64,000 nucleotides of DNA from Chitinophagales bacterium (GTDB taxonomy: Bacteria; Bacteroidota; Bacteroidia; Chitinophagales; UBA10324): NCBI GenBank assembly GCA_025056305.1, contig JANWWJ010000027.1:62001-126000 (forward strand). The letters are read 5' to 3'. The translations under genes and the position numbers were made by a program. A model generated the notes under the pieces. That model saw only the letters and a list, made by a program, of their open reading frames with translations, did not search any database and was not told where the DNA came from. Position 1 is the stretch's first letter; each line of letters begins with the position of its first letter. Of this stretch, positions 1 to 9,074 are shown in pieces.

Positions 1-762
1 CTGATTTTTTCCAAAACCAAACTGGCGAGAAGCCCCCGTCCACAGCCTCGGTGCCGTGAGTTCTAAGGAATTTTCCGGAACCATGTTGTTCGCACTTGCC
101 AGGGCTATTTGCTCTTCATTGGTGAAATGGTACGACCATGCATTAAAGGTGGTAGTAATATCCCGACCGACGGCGGCCAGTTTCCACCCTTTTTTGGCAT
201 ATTGCAGGCCTACGTCGGCACCTAAACCCCAACTCGAGGCAAAACTGCCTGCTATGCGGTGCAGGATCTTTATGGTACCACCTACTGAAAGGCCCTGTAT
301 GCCCGTCTGCTGACCGTAGCTGACTAAGGCTGCGTAATCGGCTACGGAAAAGCTGGAGATATTGTCGTAGTTGATGCTGCCGTCAGGCTCAATCAAAAAA
401 AGCGTGTTAGGAATGTCATCTACGCCGAAGCGAATCAACGAGAAAGCCAGCTTACGCGTTTGATGCAGCTGCTGCTGCATAGGCAGGGCAATAGCTCCAT
501 AATCGTATTTGGCAATGCCGGCAAAGTACTCGGCATGCATCAATCCAATGTCCAATGTAGCAGGACCTGCGGCCAAACCGGCGGGGTTCCAGAAGGCAGC
601 CGTAACGTCATTTACCGTGGCGGTGACCGATCCGCCCATTGCCAAGGCTCGGGCACCTACCCCTATAGAAAGAAATTCATTGCTGTATTTATAAAACTGA
701 GCGCTGGTTGCTTTGGCGGTCAAAACAACGGCTGCGATCCAAAAAAACTTTTGCACTTTCAT
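1..762 (-). CDS. PorV/PorQ-family outer-membrane protein (PorV2-type), 3' end cut by window edge
   Basis: Reading the minus strand from ATG at 762 gives 254 uninterrupted codons that run off the left edge, so the C-terminus is missing. The protein starts with a signal peptide ending near ATSAQ, then has motifs typical of the PorV/PorQ family: NEFLSIGVGARALAMGG, DVTAAFWNPAGL and GLMHAEYFAGIAKYDYGA, followed by alternating beta-barrel-like strands (FSLIRFGVDDIPNT). Family knowledge: these are outer-membrane barrels linked to the type IX secretion system, PorV being the shuttle that hands cargo to the attachment complex. This copy looks like the second PorV-type protein common in Bacteroidota rather than core PorV, an inference from the pattern. 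It fits the eight T9SS cargo genes in the window. It is divergent from ispE. A terminator-like hairpin lies just upstream of its start codon. Confidence 0.8.
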   Translation of the reverse strand, partial: MKVQKFFWIAAVVLTAKATSAQFYKYSNEFLSIGVGARALAMGGSVTATVNDVTAAFWNPAGLAAGPATLDIGLMHAEYFAGIAKYDYGAIALPMQQQLHQTRKLAFSLIRFGVDDIPNTLFLIEPDGSINYDNISSFSVADYAALVSYGQQTGIQGLSVGGTIKILHRIAGSFASSWGLGADVGLQYAKKGWKLAAVGRDITTTFNAWSYHFTNEEQIALASANNMVPENSLELTAPRLWTGASRQFGFGKNQ

Positions 763-768
763 AAATGC

Positions 769-790
769 AAAAAACGCCTCATTTCGAGGC
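769..790 (-). terminator. Terminator-like hairpin in the leader of the PorV2-type gene
   Basis: On the minus strand, GCCTC, a 5-nt loop and GAGGC are followed one base later by six T residues, and the ATG of the PorV-like gene comes six bases after that run. No minus-strand gene lies upstream that it could terminate, because ispE is divergent. It may be an attenuator-like leader element or a chance hairpin; the stem is only 5 bp. Confidence 0.35.
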
Positions 791-872
791 TTCTTGTATG
801 GGTAAAAATACAAACTAAAATGCACAGCAGTTGTTTTGCAGTGGTTGCCTGTTCCCCTACATTTTCAAGCAA

Positions 873-1697
873 ATGATCCTATTCACTCCGGCGAAAATCA
901 ACTTGGGTTTGCATGTTGGGCCCTTGCGCCCGGATGGGTATCATGAAATTCAGACCGCATTGTATTCGGTGAATTGGTTTGATGCCGTAGAAGCGATACC
1001 TGCAGAGACTTTTTCCTTTAGTTGCTATGGTGAGCCGTGTGGCAATGAGGAAGATAATCTGTGTGTGAAAGCGTGGCAACTATTTCATCAGGAAACGGCT
1101 TGTCCCCCGGTGCATTTGTTTCTGCTCAAGCATATTCCTGCAGGTGCCGGCCTGGGTGGCGGATCATCTGACGCGGCAGCTACGTTACGGCTGCTGGATC
1201 AACTGTTTCCGGGTAGAGCCACAGAACAACAAATCCGACAATGGGCTGAGCGCTTGGGTAGTGACTGCGCCTTTTTTCTTCAAGAACTGCCGGCATTAGC
1301 CTTTGGCAGAGGGGAACAACTCATTCCTGTTGCGGTGGATTTGTCGTCTTATGTTTTGGTGCTGGCCGTGCCGGATATTCATGTGTCCACTTCGTGGGCC
1401 TACGCCGAGTTGGACTGTCGCCTTCTTCCTCGCCCGCCGGCCGAAAACCTGAGGGAGGTGCTGCAGCTGCCGGTAAGCAATTGGGCTAAATACCTACGCA
1501 ATGACTTTGAAACTGTTGTATTCGAAAAATATCCGCTGCTGGCAGACCTTAAGGAATGGATGTATCGGCAGGGGGCGTTGTATGCGTCGATGAGTGGCAG
1601 TGGTTCGTGTATTTATGGAATTTTCGAGTCTATACCACGGCAGAAACCAGAAGGAATGCCTTTTCGCGCTTGGAAAGTTTTCAGTCCCGAAAACTAA
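873..1697 (+). CDS. ispE: 4-diphosphocytidyl-2-C-methyl-D-erythritol kinase IspE
   Basis: GHMP-family kinase of the non-mevalonate isoprenoid pathway. It phosphorylates the 2-hydroxyl of 4-diphosphocytidyl-2-C-methylerythritol in the cytoplasm. The 274-residue product has the N-terminal PAKINLGLHV motif, the ATP-binding glycine-rich loop PAGAGLGGGSSDAAA near residue 90, an AERLGSDCAFF segment and the C-terminal SMSGSGSCIYG motif. Length matches the family (about 260-290). The frame is open from TTG at 831, but ATG at 873 places the conserved PAKINL segment a few residues from the start, as usual, so I chose it. It is divergent from the PorV-like gene and converges on carA with 40 bp between stop codons. 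No strong promoter motif is visible; TACATTTT just before the start matches the -7 consensus at seven of eight positions. Confidence 0.95.
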   Translation: MILFTPAKINLGLHVGPLRPDGYHEIQTALYSVNWFDAVEAIPAETFSFSCYGEPCGNEEDNLCVKAWQLFHQETACPPVHLFLLKHIPAGAGLGGGSSDAAATLRLLDQLFPGRATEQQIRQWAERLGSDCAFFLQELPALAFGRGEQLIPVAVDLSSYVLVLAVPDIHVSTSWAYAELDCRLLPRPPAENLREVLQLPVSNWAKYLRNDFETVVFEKYPLLADLKEWMYRQGALYASMSGSGSCIYGIFESIPRQKPEGMPFRAWKVFSPEN

Positions 1698-1737
1698 AGC
1701 AAAAGCACTCTTGGTTTTTCCGCTACGCTGCAACAGA

Positions 1738-2898
1738 CTAAGCTTCCGAAGCCTGAACTTCTGCTTCCTGCGTCATCCAGCTTAATGGTTCACCGCGCAT
1801 CAGGCTAATGAACTGGTCGAAAAGATAACGACTGTCATGAGGGCCGGGTGCTGCTTCCGGATGGTACTGAACCGAAAAAGCGGGTTTGTGTTTCAAACAC
1901 ATGCCTTCAATGCTCAGGTCGTTGAGGTTGATATGCGATACCAACATGTCGCGGCGCTGCCGCAATACATCAGCATCGACGGCAAAACCGTGGTTCTGCG
2001 ATGTGATCTCACAACGGCCTGAAAGGGTGTTGCGCACGGGGTGGTTAAGTCCGCGATGGCCATGATGCATTTTGAAAGTGGGCACCCCACAAGCCAAGGC
2101 CAATAACTGATGACCTAAGCAAATGCCAAACAAGGGCATGCGGTCGTCCAGGATTTGTGCTACGGTATGTATAGCATAATCCATAGCTGCCGGGTCGCCA
2201 GGGCCGTTTGATATGAGATAGCCGTGCGGTTGCCATGCCTTCATTTCTTGATATGTAGTTCGGGCCGGGAAAACGCGTACATAGCATTGACGTTGTACCA
2301 GTTGTTCCAGGATGTTTCGCTTTACACCCAGATCGAGTGCTGCCACCCGAAAAGGCGCTGATGGATCGCCTAATTCATACACCTGGCGCGTACTCACTTG
2401 GCTGGAGAGTTCCAAGCCAGCCATGGAAGGTACTTCAGCCAGCCGCCGGCGTAATGTGGTCAGCTCTGTCGTTTCACTGCTGATGATGGCATTCATCGCG
2501 CCGCGACTGCGGATATGCCGAACCAAGGCTCGCGTGTCAATCCCTTCTATACCTACCTTATTTTGCCTGATGAAGAACTGCTGCAACGAGCCGGTAGCTT
2601 GTGGTCGGGCATGAAATGTGCTGAAGGAACGACACACCAGCCCGGCAATCTGTATGCTTTCCGACTGACTTTCGTCAACAGGTTTTTCTTTTATTCCGTA
2701 ATTACCTATGTGTACATGTGTGGTTACCAGAATCTGTCCATAGTATGAAGGGTCGGTAAACAGTTCTTGGTAGCCGGTCATGCCGGTGTTGAAACAGATT
2801 TCCCCGCAGGTCGTGCCAATGGCGCCACATGCCGTGCCGTAATACACTGTACCGTCATCCAGCAGGAGAACGGCGGGAGTGGCTTTGTTCAGTGGCAC
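1738..2898 (-). CDS. carA: Carbamoyl-phosphate synthase small (glutaminase) subunit CarA
   Basis: Hydrolyses glutamine and passes ammonia to the large subunit CarB for carbamoyl phosphate synthesis, which feeds pyrimidine and arginine pathways. The 386-residue product has the N-terminal CarA domain ([37 protein letters not shown]-like segment) and a C-terminal class I glutamine amidotransferase domain with nucleophile Cys260 in LFGICLGHQ and the His/Glu pair in [12 protein letters not shown]. Start is GTG at 2898; no in-frame ATG gives a full N-terminus. A TAGCTTTG box ends four bases upstream of this GTG, which suggests a leaderless mRNA. carB is not in the window, so the two subunit genes are not adjacent. 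It is divergent from metK. Confidence 0.95.
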   Translation of the reverse strand: MPLNKATPAVLLLDDGTVYYGTACGAIGTTCGEICFNTGMTGYQELFTDPSYYGQILVTTHVHIGNYGIKEKPVDESQSESIQIAGLVCRSFSTFHARPQATGSLQQFFIRQNKVGIEGIDTRALVRHIRSRGAMNAIISSETTELTTLRRRLAEVPSMAGLELSSQVSTRQVYELGDPSAPFRVAALDLGVKRNILEQLVQRQCYVRVFPARTTYQEMKAWQPHGYLISNGPGDPAAMDYAIHTVAQILDDRMPLFGICLGHQLLALACGVPTFKMHHGHRGLNHPVRNTLSGRCEITSQNHGFAVDADVLRQRRDMLVSHINLNDLSIEGMCLKHKPAFSVQYHPEAAPGPHDSRYLFDQFISLMRGEPLSWMTQEAEVQASEA

Positions 2899-2902
2899 AC
2901 GA

Positions 2903-2910
2903 CAAAGCTA
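2903..2910 (-). promoter_or_regulatory. -7 promoter box TAGCTTTG for carA
   Basis: Exact match to the Bacteroidota consensus TAnnTTTG on the minus strand. Only four bases separate it from the GTG start of carA, so the predicted transcription start falls at or within a base or two of the start codon. No convincing -33 TTTG was found. Confidence 0.6.
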
Positions 2911-2980
2911 CACAGGGTGCCGCACAAAAAGACAGAGGCTTGCCTTTGCTTTTGCACACGATTTGGGGCGGGCCAGCGGC

Positions 2981-2988
2981 TATCTTTG
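2981..2988 (+). promoter_or_regulatory. -7 promoter box TATCTTTG for metK
   Basis: Exact TAnnTTTG match 19 bases before the metK ATG, with a TTTG at 2962-2965 that could serve as a -33 element at slightly short spacing (15 bases). Confidence 0.65.
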
Positions 2989-3007
2989 TCGGCTGCTGAA
3001 ACCAACC

Positions 3008-4291
3008 ATGCCGTATTTGTTCACTTCTGAATCGGTAAGCGAAGGTCATCCCGACAAGATTGCAGACCAAATCAGCGATGCTGTGCTGGACAGCATGTTG
3101 CTGCAAGATCGCAACGCCAAGGTGGCCTGTGAAGTGTTCGTCACGACGGGGCTAGCCATAATCGGTGGGGAAATTCGCACCAAAGCATATGTCGATCTGC
3201 AAAAGGTGGTGCGTGGCGTTATCCAGCGCATCGGTTATACACGAGCTGAATACCAGTTCGATGCCAACTCCTGCGGCGTCATCAACGTCATCCATGAACA
3301 GAGTGACGATATCTATCGGGGTGTGAAGCGAGGACGCTTGGCCGATCAAGGTGCAGGTGACCAAGGGATGATGTTCGGCTATGCCTGCAGTGAAACGGAG
3401 AACTTCATGCCCCTGCCCATCGAATTAGCCCATGCGTTGTTGCGCGAGCTGGCGGCCATTCGTAAAGAAGGACGGCTGATGACCTATTTACGTCCGGACA
3501 GCAAGTCGCAGGTAACTATTGAATACGATGACAACAACCAACCGCTGCGTATCGATACGATTGTTTTGTCCACCCAGCACGATGAATTCATTCAGCCCAA
3601 AAGCAGCTCATTGGCATCCCGACGCTTGGCAGAAGAAAAAATGGTTGAGCGCATCCGCGACGACGTGCTCAACATCCTCATCCCCCGAGTAAAGCGCAGA
3701 TTTCCGTCACGAATCCGTCGGTTATTTGATGACCGCATCAAGTACCATATCAATCCAACCGGAAAATTTGTGATTGGAGGCCCCCATGGCGACACCGGCC
3801 TCACCGGCCGCAAAATCATCGTAGATACCTACGGCGGACGCGGCGCCCACGGCGGTGGGGCTTTTTCCGGGAAAGATCCCAGCAAAGTTGATCGAAGTGC
3901 TGCCTATGCTTTGCGCCATGTGGCTAAAAACATGGTCGCTGCCGGTATCTGCTCTGAAGTGCTGGTTCAGGTGGCCTATGCCATCGGCATTGCTGAGCCC
4001 GTCGGCTTGTACGTCAATACCTACGGTACTGCACGGGTGCACGATGCTTCAGGCAACATAATGAGTGATGCAGCCATCGCAAAAAAAATCAGTGAGATCT
4101 TTGACTTACGGCCGGGGATGATCATCAAGCGCTTGGGCTTACTCAATCCCATCTATTCCGAAACGGCAGCCTATGGCCATATGGGACGCACCCCATGTGT
4201 TAAAGTCATAAACGGGAAAGAGTACGAGTGCTTTACGTGGGAAAAACTGGACTATGTCGATAAGCTGCGCAGGGCATTTCGGTTGACCTGA
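3008..4291 (+). CDS. metK: S-adenosylmethionine synthetase MetK
   Basis: Makes S-adenosylmethionine from methionine and ATP. The 427-residue product carries the three family signatures: [18 protein letters not shown] at the N-terminus, [12 protein letters not shown] near residue 115, and [19 protein letters not shown] near residue 285. The insert before [14 protein letters not shown] is the length usual in Bacteroidota MetK. The frame is open upstream to 2879, but the start at 3008 gives the conserved [15 protein letters not shown]-terminus and follows a -7 box by 19 bases. Divergent from carA with promoters in the shared 109-bp intergenic region. The response regulator gene follows 53 bp downstream on the same strand. 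Confidence 0.96.
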   Translation: MPYLFTSESVSEGHPDKIADQISDAVLDSMLLQDRNAKVACEVFVTTGLAIIGGEIRTKAYVDLQKVVRGVIQRIGYTRAEYQFDANSCGVINVIHEQSDDIYRGVKRGRLADQGAGDQGMMFGYACSETENFMPLPIELAHALLRELAAIRKEGRLMTYLRPDSKSQVTIEYDDNNQPLRIDTIVLSTQHDEFIQPKSSSLASRRLAEEKMVERIRDDVLNILIPRVKRRFPSRIRRLFDDRIKYHINPTGKFVIGGPHGDTGLTGRKIIVDTYGGRGAHGGGAFSGKDPSKVDRSAAYALRHVAKNMVAAGICSEVLVQVAYAIGIAEPVGLYVNTYGTARVHDASGNIMSDAAIAKKISEIFDLRPGMIIKRLGLLNPIYSETAAYGHMGRTPCVKVINGKEYECFTWEKLDYVDKLRRAFRLT

Positions 4292-4329
4292 AGAAGCCAG
4301 AAAGTGTCTGCCATACCGCCAACGTGATG

Positions 4330-4337
4330 TAGGTTTG
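4330..4337 (+). promoter_or_regulatory. -7 promoter box TAGGTTTG for the receiver-domain gene
   Basis: Exact TAnnTTTG match located seven bases before the ATG at 4345, implying little or no 5' leader. It suggests the receiver gene has its own promoter after metK. Confidence 0.5.
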
Positions 4338-4344
4338 CCAACAG

Positions 4345-4734
4345 ATGAGGGTGAAGTCAGCCCGCAGGCCATTGCGGGCGCTGGTGGTGGAAGACAATGC
4401 AATCAATCAGCGCTTGCTGCATGACTTATTGGTATTGGAAAAAATACAATGTGTTTTAGTAAGCAGTGGGCCGGAGGCTATTGAGGCCATCCGACAGCAG
4501 CACTTCGATGTGGTCCTCATGGATTTGCAGATGCCCGGTATGGATGGGTTGGAAGTGAGTCGGTTGATGCGCGAGGAGCTGGGCGAACAATGTCCTCCCA
4601 TTATCGCTGTTACGGCCTATGCCTCAGAAGAGGATCGCCAAAGATGCTTGCAAGACTATCGCCTTAATGGCTTTTTGAGCAAGCCTTTTTATCGCCAGCA
4701 ACTCATGGCCGAAATCCGACGCGTGTGTCGGTAA
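4345..4734 (+). CDS. Stand-alone response-regulator receiver domain protein
   Basis: The 129-residue protein is a single CheY-like receiver domain with no output domain. The acidic pair is Glu16-Asp17 (LVVEDNAIN), the phospho-acceptor is Asp60 (VVLMDLQMPGMDG), the conserved Thr is Thr90 (AVTAYA) and the Lys is Lys113 (LSKPF). The sequence style (VVEDNAINQRLL, MPGMDGLEVSR) resembles the receiver modules found at the C-terminus of hybrid histidine kinases, so a phosphorelay partner encoded elsewhere is likely; this is inference. No kinase gene lies nearby. It ends seven bases from the convergent M43 peptidase gene. Confidence 0.88.
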   Translation: MRVKSARRPLRALVVEDNAINQRLLHDLLVLEKIQCVLVSSGPEAIEAIRQQHFDVVLMDLQMPGMDGLEVSRLMREELGEQCPPIIAVTAYASEEDRQRCLQDYRLNGFLSKPFYRQQLMAEIRRVCR

Positions 4735-4741
4735 AGAAAAA

Positions 4742-6814
4742 TTAGTGCACCATCAGGCGGCGGATGGCGTGCTGACTGTCGTGCTGCAGGTGCAAGAAGT
4801 ACACTCCTGTTTCAGGCAACTGGCGGGCGTCCAGATCAAACACATGCTGACCTGGTCCTAACCTCGATTCATGAACAACGGCAACTACCCGTCCGAACAG
4901 GTCACGAACCGTAAGGGAAGTGTAGCCTAAGCTGGTGAGCTGGAGCAGCACCTGAGCGTGATCCTGAACGGGGTTGGGATATACCTGCAACGTCCAGGCC
5001 GAGCTGGTCTCTTGCGGTAACCCTACGGGATAATTTGAAACATGGATGTCATCAATATAAATGTTGTTGCCTCGGCCATTGGTTCGGTATTCAAACTTAA
5101 AGCGAACGTTTTCGGTGTTATAGGTAGAGGGAATCATCACCGAGCGAGCTACCCATTGCGACGCCGAGTTAGGGGTGAAGGAATTTGAATAGTAACCGGC
5201 ATTGGCCAAGTTCACACCGCTGATTGTTTGGCGGAGCTGCCAGCTTAAGCCGCAATTGGTGGAGACATAAATCTTGAGTTCATCGGCCACGTTGGCAGCC
5301 TGAACGGCATTACTGGCTGCTGACGTATAAAAATTTAAATAAACCGTGCCGGCTCCTTTGAGGTTGACGGGAGGGGTCACTAAAACATCAATGTCTCCAT
5401 TCATGTTTTTGTGGTTGTTGAGTTTTACTGCACCCGGAGCAAAATTTCCTGCAGTATAGGTATGTTGCCACATGCTGTTGTTGCCTTCGGGATTAAATAC
5501 CAAATATTCGTTGTTGAAAGTGGTTGCCTGATCGAAACTTTCCCAATAACCTACCGACAAGGTGGCGGGCGGCTGGGTGACATAGATGTAGGCCGTGCGC
5601 GTGAGGCTGGAGGAGCCGGCGGCATTAGAGCCGGTGAGGGTTACCGTTTTCCAGCCGGACGTGCTGAAGCTCACTTTCGGGTTCTTTTCAGTCGAGGTGG
5701 CGGGAGTTCCGTCCTGAAAGGTCCACAGGCGCTCATCCACTGGACCATTCCACGAAACATCGTAAAAAGTCACTAAGGAGTTAACGCAAGTCATGCGCGT
5801 AGATGCATAAAAATCAATTCTGGGGGGGCAAATGGGCTCTATGGTATCTGCGGTGCCCGTCGCTTCCAAATTGGAAGGTTGCCACAGCAGGTTTCGATCA
5901 CTGGTGGAGGCATTCAACACGGCCCGCATCCGGTCGGCCTGACCTTCGCTAAACATTCGATAACAGTAGGAATATTCCATGTAGTTCTGAACGTTTTCGA
6001 TAACAGGCGGATTACAAACCGAACCATCCAGCTTGCACGTGCCCCAGCCTTTGGTTTCCGGAGTATCATCCACGCTATCGTCGCCACAATCAGCACCTAA
6101 AGGTCCATTGCCCCACGTGTGTAACAAGTTCAGGTAATGACCTACTTCGTGCGTCAAGGCACGGGCCGTCGTAGCTGAGCCCGTGCCTATGCTTCCCACG
6201 TAAGAACTCAGTATAACGATGCCATCGTATGGCGCAAATTGTGGGGCAGCAACAGAACCCGGCAAATAAGCATAGCCGGCAATTCCTTCTGCCATATTGC
6301 GTACTACCCAGATGTTGAGATACCGATCGCGCGGCCAGTAGTTGAGCTTGCTTTGGTCATTTCCCAAATAAGTGGTCAATGAGTGAATCCGTTCGATTCC
6401 GTTGGTACAAGTTCCTCCCGGGGTTTTATTGGCCAATCGAAACTCTATACGCGTGTCGGCAGCGATGTTTTTAAACGCGGGGACAATATCCGCTGTGTCG
6501 CTGTTGCGCTTGCGAAAATCTTCATTGAGGATGCGCACCGCATCACGCACTTGCTCATCGCTGATGTTCTCTGAGCCGTAGTCGTGGATGATGTGAAAAA
6601 CGACGGGAATGACGTACACGTTTTCATCGCGCGTGTGTGCGTTGTGCTGTAGCCAATTTTGAATAAAGGCTTCGAGCTTTTCGTGTTCGATGATCATGGT
6701 TGGATGCTTTTCCAACCACTGCTGTTGCATCTGATCGGTACCACAGAAATGCGGCAGCTGAGCAGCAGCAGGAAAAGCGCACAACACGGCACTCAACCAA
6801 GAAAATTTATTCAT
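4742..6814 (-). CDS. Secreted M43-family (pappalysin-like) zinc metalloprotease with PKD-like and T9SS sorting domains
   Basis: A 690-residue exported protein. Signal peptide MNKFSWLSAVLCAFPAAAQ supports the ATG at 6814 rather than the in-frame codon at 6856. The catalytic domain carries the extended zinc motif HEVGHYLNLLH at about residue 222 and a Met-turn region (QNYMEYSYCYRMFSEGQ), with cysteines typical of M43 peptidases. It is followed by a PKD-like domain (LWTFQDGTPATSTEKNPKVSF), a jelly-roll domain with NIYIDDIHVSNYPVG, and a C-terminal T9SS sorting domain (VYPNPVQDHAQVLLQL through GVYFLHLQHD). Role: probably surface or extracellular protein degradation. A -7 box TATTTTTG lies 20 bases upstream. 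Confidence 0.9.
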   Translation of the reverse strand: MNKFSWLSAVLCAFPAAAQLPHFCGTDQMQQQWLEKHPTMIIEHEKLEAFIQNWLQHNAHTRDENVYVIPVVFHIIHDYGSENISDEQVRDAVRILNEDFRKRNSDTADIVPAFKNIAADTRIEFRLANKTPGGTCTNGIERIHSLTTYLGNDQSKLNYWPRDRYLNIWVVRNMAEGIAGYAYLPGSVAAPQFAPYDGIVILSSYVGSIGTGSATTARALTHEVGHYLNLLHTWGNGPLGADCGDDSVDDTPETKGWGTCKLDGSVCNPPVIENVQNYMEYSYCYRMFSEGQADRMRAVLNASTSDRNLLWQPSNLEATGTADTIEPICPPRIDFYASTRMTCVNSLVTFYDVSWNGPVDERLWTFQDGTPATSTEKNPKVSFSTSGWKTVTLTGSNAAGSSSLTRTAYIYVTQPPATLSVGYWESFDQATTFNNEYLVFNPEGNNSMWQHTYTAGNFAPGAVKLNNHKNMNGDIDVLVTPPVNLKGAGTVYLNFYTSAASNAVQAANVADELKIYVSTNCGLSWQLRQTISGVNLANAGYYSNSFTPNSASQWVARSVMIPSTYNTENVRFKFEYRTNGRGNNIYIDDIHVSNYPVGLPQETSSAWTLQVYPNPVQDHAQVLLQLTSLGYTSLTVRDLFGRVVAVVHESRLGPGQHVFDLDARQLPETGVYFLHLQHDSQHAIRRLMVH

Positions 6815-6834
6815 TTGGATGTGATTAAGCGCTC

Positions 6835-6842
6835 CAAAAATA
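6835..6842 (-). promoter_or_regulatory. -7 promoter box TATTTTTG for the M43 protease
   Basis: Exact TAnnTTTG match on the minus strand, 20 bases before the ATG at 6814. Confidence 0.55.
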
Positions 6843-6929
6843 AACGTTGGTTGCAAGGATTCTGATCAAAAATCGGGATGGAGCAAAAGCCGTTTTAAAA
6901 ATGAAAAATGATGTTGAACTTGCCGGGCC

Positions 6930-8237
6930 ATGGATGGGTGGGCAATTGTGCGCGGCATGTTCGGCGTGGTGGTGTTGGTGGCCATCTGCTATCTATTCAG
7001 TAACAACCGCAGGGGGATCGATTGGAAGCTGGTGGGCACCGGCATTTTGCTGCAAGTAGTCTTTGCTGTATGCATTCTGCATGTGCCGTTGTGCCGCGAT
7101 CTATTTCAGTTTATCAGCAACGGATTTGTACGGCTTATTCAGCTGGCGCATCATGGCACCGAATTTCTGTTTGGTCCGCTGGCTGACCCGAGCCATTCCT
7201 GGGGTTATGTGTTTGCCATACAGGTGTTGCCCACCATCGTGTTTTTTGCTGCACTTTCGGCATTGCTGTATTACCTGGGTATTTTGCAACTGGTGGTGTT
7301 GGCCTTTGCCTGGGTAATGAGCAAGACGATGAAGCAGATTTCCGGCGCCGAAAGTCTTTCGGCTGCAGCCAACATTTTTCTGGGACAAACGGAAGCTCCT
7401 CTGATGGTGCGCCCTTATGTGCCCAACATGACACGTAGTGAACTCTTGTGTATTATGGTTGGAGGCATGGCTACTACAGCCGGTAGTGTAATGGCCGCCT
7501 ATGTTCGTTTCTTGGGAGGTACGGATATTGAGCGGCAGCAGTTTTTTGCGTTGCACCTGTTGTCGGCATCGGTGATGAGTGCACCGGCGGCTATCGTTTG
7601 CGCGAAAATGTTGTTTCCACAAACCACACCGGAATTGCTTTCGCGCGATTTACACATTGCCCGCGAGAAAATTGGAAACAATATTCTGGGTGCCATAGCC
7701 AACGGAACGCTCGACGGCCTGCGACTTGCAATCAATGTAGCGGGCATGCTTATCGTTTTCATTGCTCTCATGGCTGTGCTCAATGCCCTCCTGGAGCTCC
7801 TCGGTCGCATCGGCGGGCTAAATCAATGGATAGCGACCAGCACGCAAGGACGCTTTGAAAACCTTTCACTTCAGTTCCTGTTTGGGTATGTATTTGCACC
7901 GCTGGCCTGGTCCATGGGGGTAACATCTTCAGAGATGTTGGCCGTAGGCCAGTTGCTTGGGGAAAAGATGGTGCTCAATGAGTTTGTTGCTTATGTAAGC
8001 ATGAGTAAGATGTTGCAACAACAGGTGCTCACTGATGAGCGTAGCGTGGTGATCGCCACCTATGCCTTAAGTGGCTTTGCCAACTTTGCCAGCATCGGCA
8101 TTCAAATTGGGGGTATAGGAGCTTTGGCGCCAAACCAGCGCAATGCCCTCGCGGAACTGGGGATCAAGGCACTTATTGGAGGCACCGTTGCCTGTATGAT
8201 GACGGCGGTGATTGCCGGCGCCATGTACACGCCTTAG
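6930..8237 (+). CDS. Concentrative nucleoside transporter (NupC/CNT family)
   Basis: Inner-membrane cation-coupled nucleoside uptake protein of 435 residues, close to the bacterial CNT length. It has many hydrophobic segments and the family hallmarks: ISGAESLSAAANIFLGQTEA near residue 133 (substrate and cation binding hairpin), GGMATTAGSVMAAYV, SAPAAIVCAKMLFP, and the C-terminal LSGFANFASIGIQIGGIG segment. Start at ATG 6930 is chosen because it precedes the first membrane span directly; no upstream in-frame alternative is better. It is divergent from the M43 protease and followed 64 bp later by the TerC-family gene. Whether it takes up purine or pyrimidine nucleosides cannot be read from the sequence. 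Confidence 0.92.
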   Translation: MDGWAIVRGMFGVVVLVAICYLFSNNRRGIDWKLVGTGILLQVVFAVCILHVPLCRDLFQFISNGFVRLIQLAHHGTEFLFGPLADPSHSWGYVFAIQVLPTIVFFAALSALLYYLGILQLVVLAFAWVMSKTMKQISGAESLSAAANIFLGQTEAPLMVRPYVPNMTRSELLCIMVGGMATTAGSVMAAYVRFLGGTDIERQQFFALHLLSASVMSAPAAIVCAKMLFPQTTPELLSRDLHIAREKIGNNILGAIANGTLDGLRLAINVAGMLIVFIALMAVLNALLELLGRIGGLNQWIATSTQGRFENLSLQFLFGYVFAPLAWSMGVTSSEMLAVGQLLGEKMVLNEFVAYVSMSKMLQQQVLTDERSVVIATYALSGFANFASIGIQIGGIGALAPNQRNALAELGIKALIGGTVACMMTAVIAGAMYTP

Positions 8238-8301
8238 GGGCTTACGGTGAAAAAACAGGCTGCGTGTAGTTCCTTTGCAGCCGCTATCAACCTAATGTAA
8301 C

Positions 8302-9051
8302 ATGTTTACTGCATTGACCACTGCTGAGGGGTGGATGAGCCTGGTGACGCTAATCGTCATGGAGATCATCTTGGGCATTGATAACATCATCTTTATTTCA
8401 ATTCTAGCAGACAAGCTGCCCAAAAAGCAGCGACCCCGAGCCCGCATCATCGGCTTGAGCCTTGCGTTGATCATGCGGGTCATTTTGCTGTTTTCCATTT
8501 CATGGCTCACGAAGCTCACAGCCCCGCTGCTCACCGTCAATGATTTTGCCTTGTCAGCTCGTGACTTGATTCTGCTGAGCGGAGGTGTTTTCTTGCTTTA
8601 CAAGACCGTTCGTGAAATACACAATAAGATTGAAGGTATAGAAGTTTCACCCCGCATCAGTGCGGCCAAACAGTTTGGAAGAGTCATTTTTCAGATCATC
8701 CTCATCGATATGGTGTTTTCTGTGGATTCCATCCTTACGGCTGTCGGGTTGGTAGATGATATGACCATCATGGTCATAGCTGTAGTTGTGGCTATTGTTT
8801 TTATGATGTTGTTCGCCGGCTGGGTAAGTGCATTTATCGATAAAAACCCAACGTTCAAGATGCTGGCCCTCTCCTTTTTGCTAATGGTAGGTTTTCTACT
8901 GGTGGCTGATGGTCTTCATTATCATATTGACAAAAAATATCTGTATTTCTCTATGGCTTTTGCCTTTTTGGTGGAATTTCTCAATATGCGGGAACGACGA
9001 ACCCGTGAACGACGTCTTAAGCAACAGTCTGATGTTCCGTTGGCCGAATGA
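8302..9051 (+). CDS. TerC family integral membrane protein
   Basis: A 249-residue membrane protein with about seven spans. It shows the two TerC-family acidic motifs, EIILGIDNIIFISI near residue 20 and DMVFSVDSILTAVG near residue 133, whose aspartates are thought to bind or move metal ions. Family knowledge: TerC proteins are connected with tellurite resistance and, in several bacteria, with manganese export supporting secreted metalloproteins. That role here is inference, although several metalloproteases in the window are exported. The C-terminal tail is short and basic (MRERRTRERRLKQQ). It converges on msrA with 23 bp between stop codons. Confidence 0.9.
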   Translation: MFTALTTAEGWMSLVTLIVMEIILGIDNIIFISILADKLPKKQRPRARIIGLSLALIMRVILLFSISWLTKLTAPLLTVNDFALSARDLILLSGGVFLLYKTVREIHNKIEGIEVSPRISAAKQFGRVIFQIILIDMVFSVDSILTAVGLVDDMTIMVIAVVVAIVFMMLFAGWVSAFIDKNPTFKMLALSFLLMVGFLLVADGLHYHIDKKYLYFSMAFAFLVEFLNMRERRTRERRLKQQSDVPLAE

Positions 9052-9074
9052 AGGAATCCCTGTACCCGTATCGG

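Noticed and set aside
460-876. Plus-strand open frame at the left edge overlapping the PorV-like gene
   Set aside because: It is antisense to a well-supported family member, and its translation shows no recognisable pattern.
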